A stretch of DNA of 49,357 bases from Chloroflexota bacterium (lineage in GTDB: Bacteria; Vulcanimicrobiota; JAMCWD01). The notes under the pieces are model-generated. The model saw nothing but the letters and a program-made list of their open reading frames with translations. It ran no database searches and was not told the DNA's origin. Numbering within the stretch: position 1 is the first letter of the stretch; each line of letters begins with the position of its first letter. The stretch is from NCBI GenBank assembly GCA_023475345.1, contig JAMCWD010000032.1, forward strand, positions 1 to 49,357, written 5' to 3'. The position numbers were made by a program, and so were the translations under genes. Shown in pieces: positions 24,055-34,400 of the stretch.

Positions 24055-25560
24055 TTATTGCTGTTTCCAGCCGCCGCCAAGCGCCTTGTAGAGTTTGATC
24101 AGATACAACAGTTCCTGGAGTTGGGCCCTGGCAAGGGAGAGTTCGGCCTCGAAATACTGCCGCTCGGTATCCAGCACTTCAAGGTAGCTGGTTACACCGC
24201 CGACATACCGGAGGTTGGAGAGCCTGGACTGGTCTGCGGAAGTGGTGGTAAGCTCTTCTTGCTGCTTCCTGTACAGGCTCATCTTCGAATACCCGACAAG
24301 GTCGTCGGACACTTCGCGAAAAGCGTTCTGGACAGTCCGCTGGTAATCTATAACAAGCTGGCGCTGCTGGGACTTCGTAATTTCCACCTGTGAACGGATG
24401 CCTCCCGCAGTGAATATGGGCACTGTAAGCTGAGGAACGAAACTCCATGTGTTTGCAGGCCCGGTGAAAAGGTTCGAAAACTGCTTGCTCTGCGTTCCCC
24501 CCGCCCCCGTCAGGATGATCTGGGGGAAGTAAGCCGCACGGGCTACGTCGATCTGTGCATTGGCGGCGATAAGCTTCATTTCCGCCTGCCGGATATCGGG
24601 CCGGCTTTCAATCAGCGAGGAAGGAAGTCCGGGCGGGACGGTCATGTTCCCCAACTGCTCCGTAAGAGGTTTGCCTCTTGGAATGTCTTCCGGATTTTTG
24701 CCGAGCAGGAAGCTAAGATAATTTTCCTCCTGGGCTATCTTCTGCTCGGTTACGGTGATGACCGACTGGGCGGAAAGGACAAGCGTCCTGGACTGATCTA
24801 CATCCAGCATGGTGCCCACTCCGCCTTCTTCCCTGGATTTGACCAGGCGGTAGGATTCGTTCCTGGATTCCAGCGTATTTCTGGAGATCTCAAGCTCCAT
24901 GTCCAGTTCCCGCAGGGTAAGGTAATGTGTGGCTACCTCGCTTACAAGGGTCATCAGGACGGTGTTTCTCGCTTCTTCCGTCGCAAGGAGTTCCGCTCTG
25001 GCCGCATCCGTTGCCCTGCTGAGACGCCCCCAAAAATCAAGCTCGAATGTGGCCCCTATAGCCGCAGTGTATGAATGACTCGTCGGAGAAACTCCCGGTG
25101 GCACAATGGTCGTCCCGACTGTGGAAACCTTCCCTGCCTGGTAATTGGCGGTTCCGGAGACGTTGGGATACTGTTGTGAGCGGGCAACGCCTATGCGGGC
25201 TTGTGCCTCGATGATCCTTTCAGCCGCCAGGCGGACATCATAGTTTTGTACCAGTGCGGTCCGTATCATGTCCTTCAGGACGTCGTCCTGGAGGACATCC
25301 CACCAGAAAAAGTCGCCGAGAGACATTTCGGATGCCGAAGGCCCGGGCTGCGGTATGCCTTCCTCCGTCGAGCCGCGATACGATTGGGGGATCTGAACAT
25401 CTGGACGTTTATATTCAGTTTTCTTACAGGAGGTTATCAACGGTAAAAGGATGGAAAGGATGATAAGGAGACAGAAAGCGAAGCTTGATCCCGAACCTTT
25501 CGGCAGGAAAGCAGATGACTTATTTCCTCTCAAAAGTCCCCGCTCAGTCATTCTGAACAT
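24055..25560 (-). CDS. RND efflux outer-membrane lipoprotein (OprM/NodT family)
   Basis: The product is 501 residues, the usual size for this family. A long N-terminal extension precedes the signal peptide, which ends in Leu-Ile-Thr-Ser-Cys (lipobox near residue 45), so a later start is possible. The mature part has the two OEP repeats: Tyr-Asp-Val-Arg-Leu-Ala-Ala-Glu-Arg-Ile with the Leu-Asp-Phe-Trp-Gly-Arg signature, and the second repeat with Ser-Arg-Pro-Asp-Ile-Arg-Gln-Ala-Glu and Ala-Ala-Tyr-Phe-Pro. It forms the trimeric outer-membrane channel for the pump encoded just upstream. Its start overlaps the pump gene by 17 bp. Confidence 0.93.
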   Translation of the reverse strand: MFRMTERGLLRGNKSSAFLPKGSGSSFAFCLLIILSILLPLITSCKKTEYKRPDVQIPQSYRGSTEEGIPQPGPSASEMSLGDFFWWDVLQDDVLKDMIRTALVQNYDVRLAAERIIEAQARIGVARSQQYPNVSGTANYQAGKVSTVGTTIVPPGVSPTSHSYTAAIGATFELDFWGRLSRATDAARAELLATEEARNTVLMTLVSEVATHYLTLRELDMELEISRNTLESRNESYRLVKSREEGGVGTMLDVDQSRTLVLSAQSVITVTEQKIAQEENYLSFLLGKNPEDIPRGKPLTEQLGNMTVPPGLPSSLIESRPDIRQAEMKLIAANAQIDVARAAYFPQIILTGAGGTQSKQFSNLFTGPANTWSFVPQLTVPIFTAGGIRSQVEITKSQQRQLVIDYQRTVQNAFREVSDDLVGYSKMSLYRKQQEELTTTSADQSRLSNLRYVGGVTSYLEVLDTERQYFEAELSLARAQLQELLYLIKLYKALGGGWKQQ

Positions 25561-28500
25561 CCTTTCGTTTATCGGTTATTTCTTGATCTTGTGCCTTTGC
25601 ATTTGTTTCGTTTCCGGTTTCCTGAACCGCGGGATCGGCGGGTTTCTTTTTGCTGAATATATTTACAAAATCCTCGACCAGGACATAAAGGAGCGGGATG
25701 AAGAAGATGCCCAGCGATGTTGCCGCTATCATGCCCCCGAAGACCGCCGTGCCGAGAGCATGGCGGGATGCCGCTCCCGCCCCGCTGGCTATCACCAGCG
25801 GCATAACCCCCAGGATAAAGGCGAATGACGTCATAAGGATGGGGCGCAGGCGGACCTTCGCGCCATCCACGGCGGCGTCAACCAGTGACATGCCTTCCTT
25901 TTCATAGCGGTCCTTGGCGAACTGGACGATGAGGATAGCGTTCTTTGCGGCAAGTCCCAGGAGCATAATTATACCGATCTGGGTATAAGTGTTGTTGTCA
26001 TTTTTGAACAGGTAAGTTAAAAGGAGCGCTCCGAAAACCCCCAGCGGCAGCCCGAATAATACGGAGAATGGGATAGCCCAGCTTTCATACTGCGCCGCCA
26101 GAAACAGAAACACGAATACCAGCGCCAGGACGAAAATAAGGCTCTGAGCGCTGCCTGCAAGCTGTTCCTGGTAAGAGGTGCCGCTCCATTGATAGCCGTA
26201 ACCCTGCGGCAAGACTTTTGCCGCGATTTCTTCCAGGGCTTTTATTGCCTGGCCTGAGGAATATCCCGGAGCCGACATGCCCGATATCTCCGCCGTCCTG
26301 AATAAGTTGTACCGCTGGATAAGAGTCGGCCCAGGCCCTTTTTTTACGCTGGTTATAGTGCTTAACGGGATCATATCGCCCGTGGCATTGGAGCGTACAT
26401 GTATATTGCCGATGCTGGCCGGCCCCTGGCGGTAAGGCGCTTCTGCCTGGATCATGACCTTGTAAGTGCGGTCGAACAGGTTGAAATCGTTGACCGGGTA
26501 GCCGCCGAGGTATATCTGGAGGCTTTGAAAGATCGAATTGATGGGGATGCCCATGTTCTTGGCCTTGTCCCTGTCTATTTCCAGGTTGATCTGGGGGACG
26601 GTGGTACGGAACCCCGTGAAAAGGTTGCGCAGTTCCGGCCTTTTACTGGCTTCCTGCAAAAATTTAACGGTGGTGTCGTTCAACTCTTCAGGTGTATGGT
26701 TCCCCTTGTCCTGAAGCTCGAACGTAAAGCCCCCGGCTGAACCCAACCCCGGGATCGGAGGAGGGATGGTTACTATGCCCACAGCCTCCGGATATGTATT
26801 TATTTTGTTTTTCAGTTGCGTTAAAATGCTTCGGAGGCTTGTTCCGCGTGTTTTCCGCTCATCCCAGGGCTTCAGTTCCAGTATGAGCGTTGCCGTGTTG
26901 GAGTTGAAAGTTGAATTGAGTATATTCAGGCCGCCCAGGGTCATGACCCTCTCCACCCCGGGCAATTTTTTGGCGAAGTCAATGGTTTTAGCCGTCAGTT
27001 CCTCTGTGCGCTGCATGGAAGATCCGTCAGGCAGCGTAAGTGCCGCGTAGATGTATCCCTGGTCTTCGTCGGGGAGGAACCCCGAAGGCAATGTCTTGAG
27101 AAGACCGGCGGCTGCGCCCCAGAAAGCAAGCAAAAGGAGAATGAAGATGAAGCTTTTTCGCAGGATCATACGCACTGTCCTGGTGTAGGAAGCGGTGGCC
27201 TTTGCGAAAATATTGTTAAACCCGCCGAAGAAGCGGTCTATGATACTATTCGATTCTTTCCTGCGCCGGAGGATCAACCTGCAGAGAGCCGGTGTCAGGG
27301 TCAGCGCGGTCAGGGCTGAAAGGAGCACGGAGATGGAAAGCGTCAAAGCGAACTGGCGGTAAAGCTGGCCTGTTATACCTCCCATGAATGCAACGGGTAT
27401 AAAAACCGAGCAAAGTACGAGCGCTATAGCCACCACTGGCCCGGATACATCATCCATTGCCCTTTCCGTCGCCTCCGTCGGGGAAAAGCCCTTCTCGATG
27501 TAACTCTCGACTGCTTCCACGACGACGATAGCGTCGTCAACTACAATCCCGACGGCAAGCACTATACCGAAGAGAGTAAGGGTATTGATGGAGAATCCGA
27601 AGACGGCAAATCCTGCAAAAGTGCCCACGAGAGATACGGGGACTGCAAGCATGGGTATAAGAGTCGCCCTGAAGCTGCCCAGGAAGAGAAGCACCACCAT
27701 GAGCACAAGTATGACGGCGTCCATGAGCGTATTCTTAACTTCCTTGATCGAATCCTTGACGAAATCGGTGGTATCCAGCGTAACCTCGTACGTAAGTCCC
27801 GGAGGCATGTCTTTCCCAAGCTGCTCGAGAAGTTTCCTCAGCCTTTCCGCCGTACTGATTGCATTGGCGCCGGGCTGCTGGTAAACAAGTACGAGAGTTG
27901 CAGGGACATCGTCCAGGCGGCCGTAACTGTAGTAGGTCTGGGCGCCAAGTTCGAGCTTTGCTACGTCTTTCATGCGCAAAAACGAGCCGTCAGGCTGTGC
28001 GCGAACGATCATGTCGCCGAATTCTTTTAAGGTATCAAGCCTGCCCTTGGCGTTTATGGCATACTGAAATTCGGTGCCCTGCTTTGCCGGGGGCTGCCCA
28101 ACGGAGCCCGCCGGGGCCAGTATGTTCTGTTCCTGCACCACATTGGCGATGTCGCCTGCGGTCAGGCCGAGCTGGGTAAGTTTATTGGGATTGACCCAGA
28201 GGCGCATGGAATAATCGCGCTGCCCGACTATCATCGTGTTTCCCACGCCCTCGGTGCTCGATATCCTGTCAACCAAGTTGATGCTGGCGTAGTTGCTAAG
28301 GAACACCTCGTCGTAAGTTTTGTCCGGCGAGTAAACGCTGACCACCATGAGTATGTTGGGCGACTGCTTGGTAACGACGACACCCTGGTCGACCACGTCG
28401 GAAGGGAGTTTTGCCATGGCCTTGTTGACATTATTATTTACGTTTACGTTGTCCATATCCGGGTCGGTTCCCACGGCGAAGGTGCATGTCAGGTTGTACC

Positions 28501-28759
28501 TGCCGTCGCTGGTGCTGGTGGACGACATGTAGATCATATTTTCAGTCCCGTTGATCTGTTCTTCCAGCGGGATGGCTATGGATTGCTCGACGGTTTCGGC
28601 ATCGGCTCCGGGGTAGTTGGCCTGCACCTGGATGGTGGGAGGCGTTATATCGGGGAAAAGAGATATGGGAAGAGCGGCCATACTGAGCGACCCTGCGATA
28701 AGTATGATCAGGGCGATGACTATTGCTAAAACGGGACGGTGGATGAAAAATTTGGCCAC
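25544..28759 (-). CDS. RND multidrug efflux pump, HAE1 family (AcrB/MexB-like)
   Basis: At 1071 residues this is full length for an inner-membrane AcrB-type proton/drug antiporter. The N-terminus is Phe-Ile-His-Arg-Pro-Val with the first membrane helix. TM4 carries the proton-relay pair D408-D409 (Gly-Ile-Val-Val-Asp-Asp-Ala), matching AcrB D407/D408. The late Ala-Lys-Asn-Ala-Ile-Leu-Ile-Val segment carries the relay lysine. Two large periplasmic loops are present. A GTG start overlaps the adaptor stop by one base (TAGTG). Substrates are probably hydrophobic drugs or similar compounds; the exact range cannot be read from sequence. Confidence 0.95.
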   Translation of the reverse strand: MAKFFIHRPVLAIVIALIILIAGSLSMAALPISLFPDITPPTIQVQANYPGADAETVEQSIAIPLEEQINGTENMIYMSSTSTSDGRYNLTCTFAVGTDPDMDNVNVNNNVNKAMAKLPSDVVDQGVVVTKQSPNILMVVSVYSPDKTYDEVFLSNYASINLVDRISSTEGVGNTMIVGQRDYSMRLWVNPNKLTQLGLTAGDIANVVQEQNILAPAGSVGQPPAKQGTEFQYAINAKGRLDTLKEFGDMIVRAQPDGSFLRMKDVAKLELGAQTYYSYGRLDDVPATLVLVYQQPGANAISTAERLRKLLEQLGKDMPPGLTYEVTLDTTDFVKDSIKEVKNTLMDAVILVLMVVLLFLGSFRATLIPMLAVPVSLVGTFAGFAVFGFSINTLTLFGIVLAVGIVVDDAIVVVEAVESYIEKGFSPTEATERAMDDVSGPVVAIALVLCSVFIPVAFMGGITGQLYRQFALTLSISVLLSALTALTLTPALCRLILRRRKESNSIIDRFFGGFNNIFAKATASYTRTVRMILRKSFIFILLLLAFWGAAAGLLKTLPSGFLPDEDQGYIYAALTLPDGSSMQRTEELTAKTIDFAKKLPGVERVMTLGGLNILNSTFNSNTATLILELKPWDERKTRGTSLRSILTQLKNKINTYPEAVGIVTIPPPIPGLGSAGGFTFELQDKGNHTPEELNDTTVKFLQEASKRPELRNLFTGFRTTVPQINLEIDRDKAKNMGIPINSIFQSLQIYLGGYPVNDFNLFDRTYKVMIQAEAPYRQGPASIGNIHVRSNATGDMIPLSTITSVKKGPGPTLIQRYNLFRTAEISGMSAPGYSSGQAIKALEEIAAKVLPQGYGYQWSGTSYQEQLAGSAQSLIFVLALVFVFLFLAAQYESWAIPFSVLFGLPLGVFGALLLTYLFKNDNNTYTQIGIIMLLGLAAKNAILIVQFAKDRYEKEGMSLVDAAVDGAKVRLRPILMTSFAFILGVMPLVIASGAGAASRHALGTAVFGGMIAATSLGIFFIPLLYVLVEDFVNIFSKKKPADPAVQETGNETNAKAQDQEITDKRKDVQND

Positions 28760-30117
28760 TAATTCTCTCCCGGTTCTTTCGTAGCGGGTTGGAATTCGGG
28801 CTTTACCACCATTCCGGGACGGACTTTAAGCTGTCCTTCTACTATGACTTTATCCCCGGGCTTAACTCCTTCTTTTACAACCACCATGTTGCCCACCTGG
28901 TCCCCGAGCGTCAGTGTCCTCAGGGCTACTTTGTTATCCGCTCCGACTACATAAGCCACATTGGCGCTCTGTAATATGCTCACCGCCATCTGCGGGATAA
29001 CTGTGGCGTTTCTATCATGATCTATAACTAACTGGATGCGTCCGAACATGCCGGGACGCAGGAGGTGTTGAGGGTTGGAGAATTCTCCGATTATCATCAT
29101 AGTGCCGGTATTCGGGTCCAGTGAGGGCTGGATAACGATTACCCGGCCCTTATAAGGATATACGGATCCGTCAGCCAGGATCAGCTTGAGTTTGGGGGAT
29201 TCTAATTTTCTATTTTTCTGACCTTTTTTATCTTTCTGAACTATATACTCTTCCATCAAGCGGAGATAGTCGGTTTCGCTCCCGTTGAAGATGACCCGTA
29301 TAGGGTCCAGCGAAGTAACCGTCGTAAGGAGAGTTGCCTCTCCCCGCCCGACCAGGTTGCCCGGCGTCACCATGCGTTTTCCTGCTATACCGTCTATAGG
29401 AGAGGTAACGGTACAATAGCCAAGGTTGATTTCTGCCTGCTGGACGGCGGCTTTTGCGGATTCCACCGCCGCCTGGGCCTGTTCGACTGATGTTTTTTGA
29501 GTAAGGACTGAGTTGGTATATGCCGCTTCCTTGGCGGCCACGTCGTCTTTCGCCATCTCCAGGTTGGTTGCGGCGCTATCGTAATCCTGCTGCGGAACGG
29601 CCTTTTCCTGGGCCAGAGGCTTGAGCCGCCTCTCGTTAAGTGCGGCATAAGCCAGCGCGGCCTTCGACGATTCCAGGTCAGCCTTCGCCCTCAGGATGGA
29701 AACTTTTTCTTTTGCGTATGCCAGGTCGGACGTGGCCTTATCCAGGGACGCCTTTGCCGACAAAAGCGCCGCCTTATAAGTCCGGCTGTCCAGGAGGAAA
29801 AGAACCTGGCCTTTTTTCACAGGGTCGCCTTCTTTGAAACACTGATTCATAAGGAAAGCTTCGACACGCGCCTGTATATTCACCGTCCCGCCGCCGGTGC
29901 TGGCGTCAACCGTGGCAACGTATTCGCTCACTATCGGCACGGTTTTCTTAACCGCCTCCGCAACTACTACGGTCGTAATCTCCTGCTGAGCGCCTGCTTT
30001 TTCTTTTTTCTCGGCATTATTGCAGCCGGAAAAAATTATGAACGACAGGCAGATTGCCACAATCAGGGCCGTCAAAGACATAAAATAAAAGGGACATCGT
30101 GTTCCTTTATTTATCAC
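28759..30117 (-). CDS. RND efflux periplasmic adaptor lipoprotein (AcrA/MexA-like)
   Basis: This is the membrane-fusion protein linking pump and channel. I chose GTG 30117, which has GGGGTG just upstream and gives a basic n-region, a hydrophobic core and the lipobox Ile-Phe-Ser-Gly-Cys. ATG 30081 is an alternative. The mature protein shows the barrel-sandwich half motif, a long alpha-helical hairpin rich in Ala/Lys/Glu, the second lipoyl half (Gly-Tyr-Cys-Thr-Val-Thr-Ser-Pro-Ile-Asp-Gly) and the beta-barrel domain. It is the first gene of the three-gene operon. The frame stays open upstream to 30381, but that stretch is the antisense of a structured leader and is not coding. Confidence 0.9.
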   Translation of the reverse strand: MINKGTRCPFYFMSLTALIVAICLSFIIFSGCNNAEKKEKAGAQQEITTVVVAEAVKKTVPIVSEYVATVDASTGGGTVNIQARVEAFLMNQCFKEGDPVKKGQVLFLLDSRTYKAALLSAKASLDKATSDLAYAKEKVSILRAKADLESSKAALAYAALNERRLKPLAQEKAVPQQDYDSAATNLEMAKDDVAAKEAAYTNSVLTQKTSVEQAQAAVESAKAAVQQAEINLGYCTVTSPIDGIAGKRMVTPGNLVGRGEATLLTTVTSLDPIRVIFNGSETDYLRLMEEYIVQKDKKGQKNRKLESPKLKLILADGSVYPYKGRVIVIQPSLDPNTGTMMIIGEFSNPQHLLRPGMFGRIQLVIDHDRNATVIPQMAVSILQSANVAYVVGADNKVALRTLTLGDQVGNMVVVKEGVKPGDKVIVEGQLKVRPGMVVKPEFQPATKEPGEN

Positions 30118-30252
30118 AATCACCCCATATCTATTTTTAAAATAAAAAGATAAATTCAACCTTAACCGGGACTTTTCCTTCAGGACGGAATCAATCTTAA
30201 GATGTATATATTTGTAAGTTCTGGCAGGCTGTCTGCAAAATTCAGAAACATA

Positions 30253-30283
30253 TTGGACTGGGGAGGAAGAGGGATGATATAAT
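30253..30283 (+). promoter_or_regulatory. Extended -10 promoter of SPFH gene leader
   Basis: A perfect TATAAT (30278-30283) is preceded by TGA (TGn extension). TTGGAC (30253-30258) is a possible -35 at 19-bp spacing. Transcription would begin near 30290 and give a leader of about 210 nt before the SPFH start codon. Confidence 0.5.
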
Positions 30284-30289
30284 AAATTC

Positions 30290-30470
30290 GGTGAGAATGA
30301 AGCAGCCGGGTTGAAATCTTCTTCCCAGGTTCTGCGTGTTGAGTCTCGCCTCTTGGAAACCAGTGGGTTCAATTCCCACAAGATCCGACCCGGGGAGCCT
30401 GCCTTCGGGCGGCACGGGAGCAGCCATGCGGGTTAAGTCCCCCGCTTCTCTCTTGCGGTTCCCCGGCAAG
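30290..30470 (+). ncRNA. Candidate structured leader RNA upstream of SPFH gene
   Basis: The leader can form a long closing helix: 30306-30313 pairs with 30386-30393, and after an AA/C internal loop 30316-30320 pairs with 30380-30384. Stacked on it with no gap is a perfect T-arm-like hairpin GTGGG-TTCAATT-CCCAC (30363-30379), like acceptor and T-arm stacking in tRNA. A further weak hairpin (TTCC 30322-30325 with GGAA 30355-30358) fills the junction. Downstream follow a UUCG-capped GC hairpin (about 30399-30412), GCGGG...CCCGC (about 30428-30445) and CTTGC...GCAAG (about 30452-30470). It is not a canonical tRNA: there is no clear D-arm or anticodon arm and no CCA. I do not recognise it as a known riboswitch. 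It could be cis-regulatory or a tRNA-derived remnant. Confidence 0.4.
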
Positions 30471-30501
30471 GATTATAACCGGATCGAAAGGGGGAAGGAA
30501 A

Positions 30502-31293
30502 ATGAACTTAAGTATCTGGATTATCGCACTTATCCTAATCGTACTATGGATATTATATGGAATCTTAATTGATAAAACGGTTGTAAAGGAGTACCAGAAA
30601 GGGCTTCTTTTCAGGCACGGCAAGTTTAAGAAGTATCTTAGAACCGGGATAAACCGTATTTTCAGGCCGGGAAGCGAAATAATGCTGTTCGATGCCAGGA
30701 GAAAAATAATTTCTGTTCCGGGTCAGGAACTTCTGACTTCCGATAATGTTGGAATAAAAATAACCACCGTGGTATTATTCGAGACCATCGATCCGTTAAA
30801 ACTTATAAATACCGTAGAAGATTCTACTAAATCTCTTTATCTTGCCGTTCAGCTTTCTCTCCGCGCGGAAATCGGGAATATGAGCATCGATGAGCTTCTG
30901 GAGAGCCGAAACAGCCTGTCGGAAAAACTGCTCTCCCTTGTTTCCGGTGCCGCGGAAGAATTCGGATTAAAAGTTCATTCCGTGGACATCAAGGACATAA
31001 TGTTCCCCGGCGAGCTAAAGAACATATTTTCCGAAGTTATCCGTGCCAGAAAGGAGAGCCTGGCATCGCTTGAAAGAGCAAGGGGAGAGCAGGCGACATT
31101 GCGGAACCTGGCAAATTCGTCAAGAATGCTTGAAAATAACCCTGCCCTTTATGAAATGTGGAAGTTGCATAAAATATCTTCTGCTGCAGGCAATACGATC
31201 GTCTGGGATGCCGGAACGGATAAATCTTTTCTGAAGAACAAAACAGATAAACATGATAAACTCCCTGCGGCAGACAGTGGAAATATCGAATAA
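30502..31293 (+). CDS. SPFH/band-7 (slipin-like) membrane protein
   Basis: The protein has 263 residues. It has one N-terminal membrane helix (4-23), then an SPFH/band-7 domain (about 30-190) with the Tyr-Gln-Lys-Gly-Leu-Leu-Phe start, Asp-Ala-Arg, Val-Gly-Ile-Lys-Ile-Thr and Val-Asp-Ile-Lys-Asp-Ile-Met-Phe-Pro-Gly-Glu-Leu segments typical of slipins. A short Ala/Glu/Arg helical segment follows. Such proteins oligomerise in the membrane and organise microdomains or control membrane proteases. It is usually found beside an NfeD protein, but none is present here. GGGGGAAGGA lies before the ATG. A small inverted repeat overlaps the stop codon (31289-31305). Confidence 0.88.
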   Translation: MNLSIWIIALILIVLWILYGILIDKTVVKEYQKGLLFRHGKFKKYLRTGINRIFRPGSEIMLFDARRKIISVPGQELLTSDNVGIKITTVVLFETIDPLKLINTVEDSTKSLYLAVQLSLRAEIGNMSIDELLESRNSLSEKLLSLVSGAAEEFGLKVHSVDIKDIMFPGELKNIFSEVIRARKESLASLERARGEQATLRNLANSSRMLENNPALYEMWKLHKISSAAGNTIVWDAGTDKSFLKNKTDKHDKLPAADSGNIE

Positions 31294-31305
31294 CCGGCGG
31301 TTATT
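31289..31305 (+). terminator. Possible weak terminator at SPFH gene end
   Basis: AATAACC-GGC-GGTTATT forms a 7-bp perfect stem with a 3-nt loop. It includes the stop codon and is followed only by a short mixed A/T stretch, so an intrinsic terminator is uncertain. Confidence 0.3.
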
Positions 31306-31424
31306 TACAAATCATCTTATATACCGCTCAAATACCAGGCAGTAAATCTTCGGATTTATCAGGCGCTTTATTTTCGGCAAACCGGTGATTTCGCCCCTTC
31401 CGATCCTGAAAATTTTCGGCCGAA

Positions 31425-34400
31425 TTAAGCTCCGGGCTCCTGTTCGATTTCGGTTTCCGGCCCCGGTTTATGGAAAAGCATATCTTTCCAGAGGCGCCCG
31501 GTTATTCCCCAGCCTTTGACCCAAGCGTAAACAGCCGGTATCACTATCAGTGTGAGGATGGTCGAAGAAACCATACCCCCGACCATCGGCGTGGCTATCC
31601 TTTTCATGACCTCCGCGCCTGTGCCCTCGCCGACCATCAACGGCAGAAGCCCCACGATTATCACCGACACGGTCATCATCTTCGGCCTGACTCTTTCCAC
31701 CGCCCCGTGCATGACGGCTGAATAAAGATCCCGCATGGAAGGTTTCCCGCCTGTCTCAAGCAGTTTCTCCTTCCAGGCAATATCGAGATACAGAATCATA
31801 ACCACGCCGGTTTCCGCCGCAACACCCATAAGCGCGATAAAGCCTATCCACACTGCGACTGAAACCGAAAAGTCAAGAAAATACATCATCCATATCCCGC
31901 CCACCGCTGCAAACGGGAGAGTCAGCATCACTATCAAAGTGTCCGTCATATTTTTAAAATTAAAATAAAGCAGAATGAATATAAGAAACAATACAACCGG
32001 GATAACTATTCTGAGGCGCTGGTTAGCGCTCACCATATATTCATACTGTCCCGACCACTCTATATAAGTGCCGGGCGGGAACATCACGTTTTCTTCTACT
32101 GTTTTTTTTGCGTTCCTGACATATGTCCCGATATCGATCTCGTCATCTATCGATACCACGGTCAGCCCCTGGAGCAATGCGTTTTCGCTTTTTATCATCG
32201 AAGGCCCGGTTTTAACCTCTATTCTTGCAAGCTGGCCGATCGGTATATTTTGCCCGCTCGGTGTAGGTATCAGGACCCTTTTAAGTTCGTCCAAGTCCTC
32301 CCTGTAATCCCTTGCATATCGCAGGCTGACGGGAAAACGCTCCCTGCCTTCGACCGTCCATGTCATATTCATGCCGCCGATGCCTGTTTTGATTATATTC
32401 TGGACATCCCCTACATTCAGGCCGTAACGGGAGGCTTCCTTTCGGTCGATCTCTATATCTATATAGTTCCCGCCTTCAGTCCGGTCGGAAAAAACACTGA
32501 CCGTGTGCGGCACATTTTTAATAACCCGTTCAAGCTCGGAGCCAAGCTTCTGGATGTCTTCAAGTGTATTTCCATATATCTTGATTCCCACGGGCGTTTT
32601 AATGCCGGTCGAAAGCATATCGATACGGGTCTTTATCGGCATAGTAAAAGAATTCGCAAGTCCGGGGATCTGCATGTTGCTTTCAAGATCTTTGACGATA
32701 TCATTAATAGTGCGGCCCGGCGCCCAATCTTTCGGATCCTTCAATACGATGGTGGTTTCCAGCATGGACATGGAAGCCGGATCGGTAGCGGTATCCGCTC
32801 TTCCTGCTTTACCGAATACTATATCGACTTCAGGTATTTTTTTTATCACCTTATCGGTCTGTTGTAATAATTTCTTGGCTTCCGTGATAGAAATCCCCGG
32901 GAAAGTGGTTGGCATGTAAAGGAGGTCTCCCTCGTTGAGAGGCGGCATGAATTCGGAGCCAAGCTTCTGGAGAGGGAAAATGGTAAGGAGCAAAATTAAC
33001 AGGGCAATTACCATTACCGGGCCTTTCATCCTGAGAACGAGCCATATTACCGGCCGGTAAAGCGTAATGAGGAGCCAGTTCAAAGGGTTCTTCCGTTCGG
33101 GCGTTATATGGCCGCGCAGAAAGATCGTCATCAGGACGGGCACGAGGGTGATCGATAAAATCGACGCCCCAAGCATGGCGAAGGTTTTGGTATATGCGAG
33201 GGGCTTGAAAAGCCGTCCTTCCTGTGCCTGCAGTGTAAAAACCGGTAAAAAAGAAACTACGATTATGATAAGCGCGAAGAAAAGCGTGGGGCCGACCTGC
33301 TTTGCAGCGTTCAGAACAAGTGTCGTCCTGTCAACTTTTTCTCCCCTGGCATTTGAGTGTTCGATCATCTTGTGGGCGTTCTCGATCATGACAATGGCCG
33401 CATCTACCATCGCGCCTATCGCTATGGCGATTCCACCCAGCGACATGATATTCGCATTTATTCCCATCCTGTGCATGACTACAAACGAGAAAAGGATGCC
33501 GATAGGCAGGGTGATTATGATAATGAGAGACGACGGGAAATGCCATAAAAATAATATGCATACGAGGATAACGACGATACACTCTTCAACCAGTTTATTA
33601 TTAAGAAAGGCGATGGCCCTTTCTATCAATTTCGACCTGTCGTAATTGGGGACTATTGTAACTCCTACGGGAAGGCCGGGCTGAATTTGTTTGATCTTTT
33701 CCTTGACGCGCTTGATGACGGCAAGGGCATTTTCGCCGTACCTCATAACAACGATGCCGCCGACCACTTCGCCTTCCCCGTTTTTTTCCGCCAGACCTCT
33801 CCTGGCATCAGGCCCCCTTGTAACCATGGCGATGTCGCCGACCGTTATAGGGACGCCTTTTTCATCTACATCAAGGGAGATATTCCTGATGTCGTCCAGG
33901 CTGTTAATATAGCCGAGGCCCCTTATCATGTATTCTTTTTCGCCCAATTCCAGGACGTGGCCGCCTGACTGGACATTGCTGTCCATCACTGCGTTTGTAA
34001 CTTTTTCAAGAGGGATATTATAAGCCAGCAGTTTATCGGGGAACACCTGTATCTGGTATTGCATGACAAACCCGCCGATGCTGGCCACTTCGGCGACTCC
34101 GGGAACTGTTGAAAGCTGGTATTTGACATACCAGTCCTGGATGGCTCTCAGTTCCCCGAGGTTATGGTTTTTGCTTTCAAGGGTGTATTGGAAGACCCAG
34201 CCTACGCCGGTAGCGTCAGGTCCCAGGGATGTAACAGCGTCTTTCGGGAGCCTGCCGGAAACATAATTGAGATATTCGAGTACCCGGCTCCTTGCCCAGT
34301 AAAGATCCGTCCCATCCTCGAAGATCACGTAAACAAGGGAGAAGCCGAAATCGGAATAACCCCGGACTTTTTTTACCCTGGGGACGCTGAGCATGGAAGT

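Noticed and set aside
30118..30381. N-terminal extension of the RND adaptor reading frame on the minus strand
   Set aside because: It lacks a ribosome site, precedes a complete lipoprotein signal peptide, and is the antisense of the structured leader and promoter of the SPFH gene.
30314..30390. Possible tRNA gene on the plus strand
   Set aside because: The T-arm is perfect, but the acceptor has two A-C mismatches and there is no D-arm, no convincing anticodon arm and no CCA.
32250..33645. Several plus-strand frames of 138-205 codons
   Set aside because: They are antisense to cusA, whose frame is full length and carries all catalytic residues.
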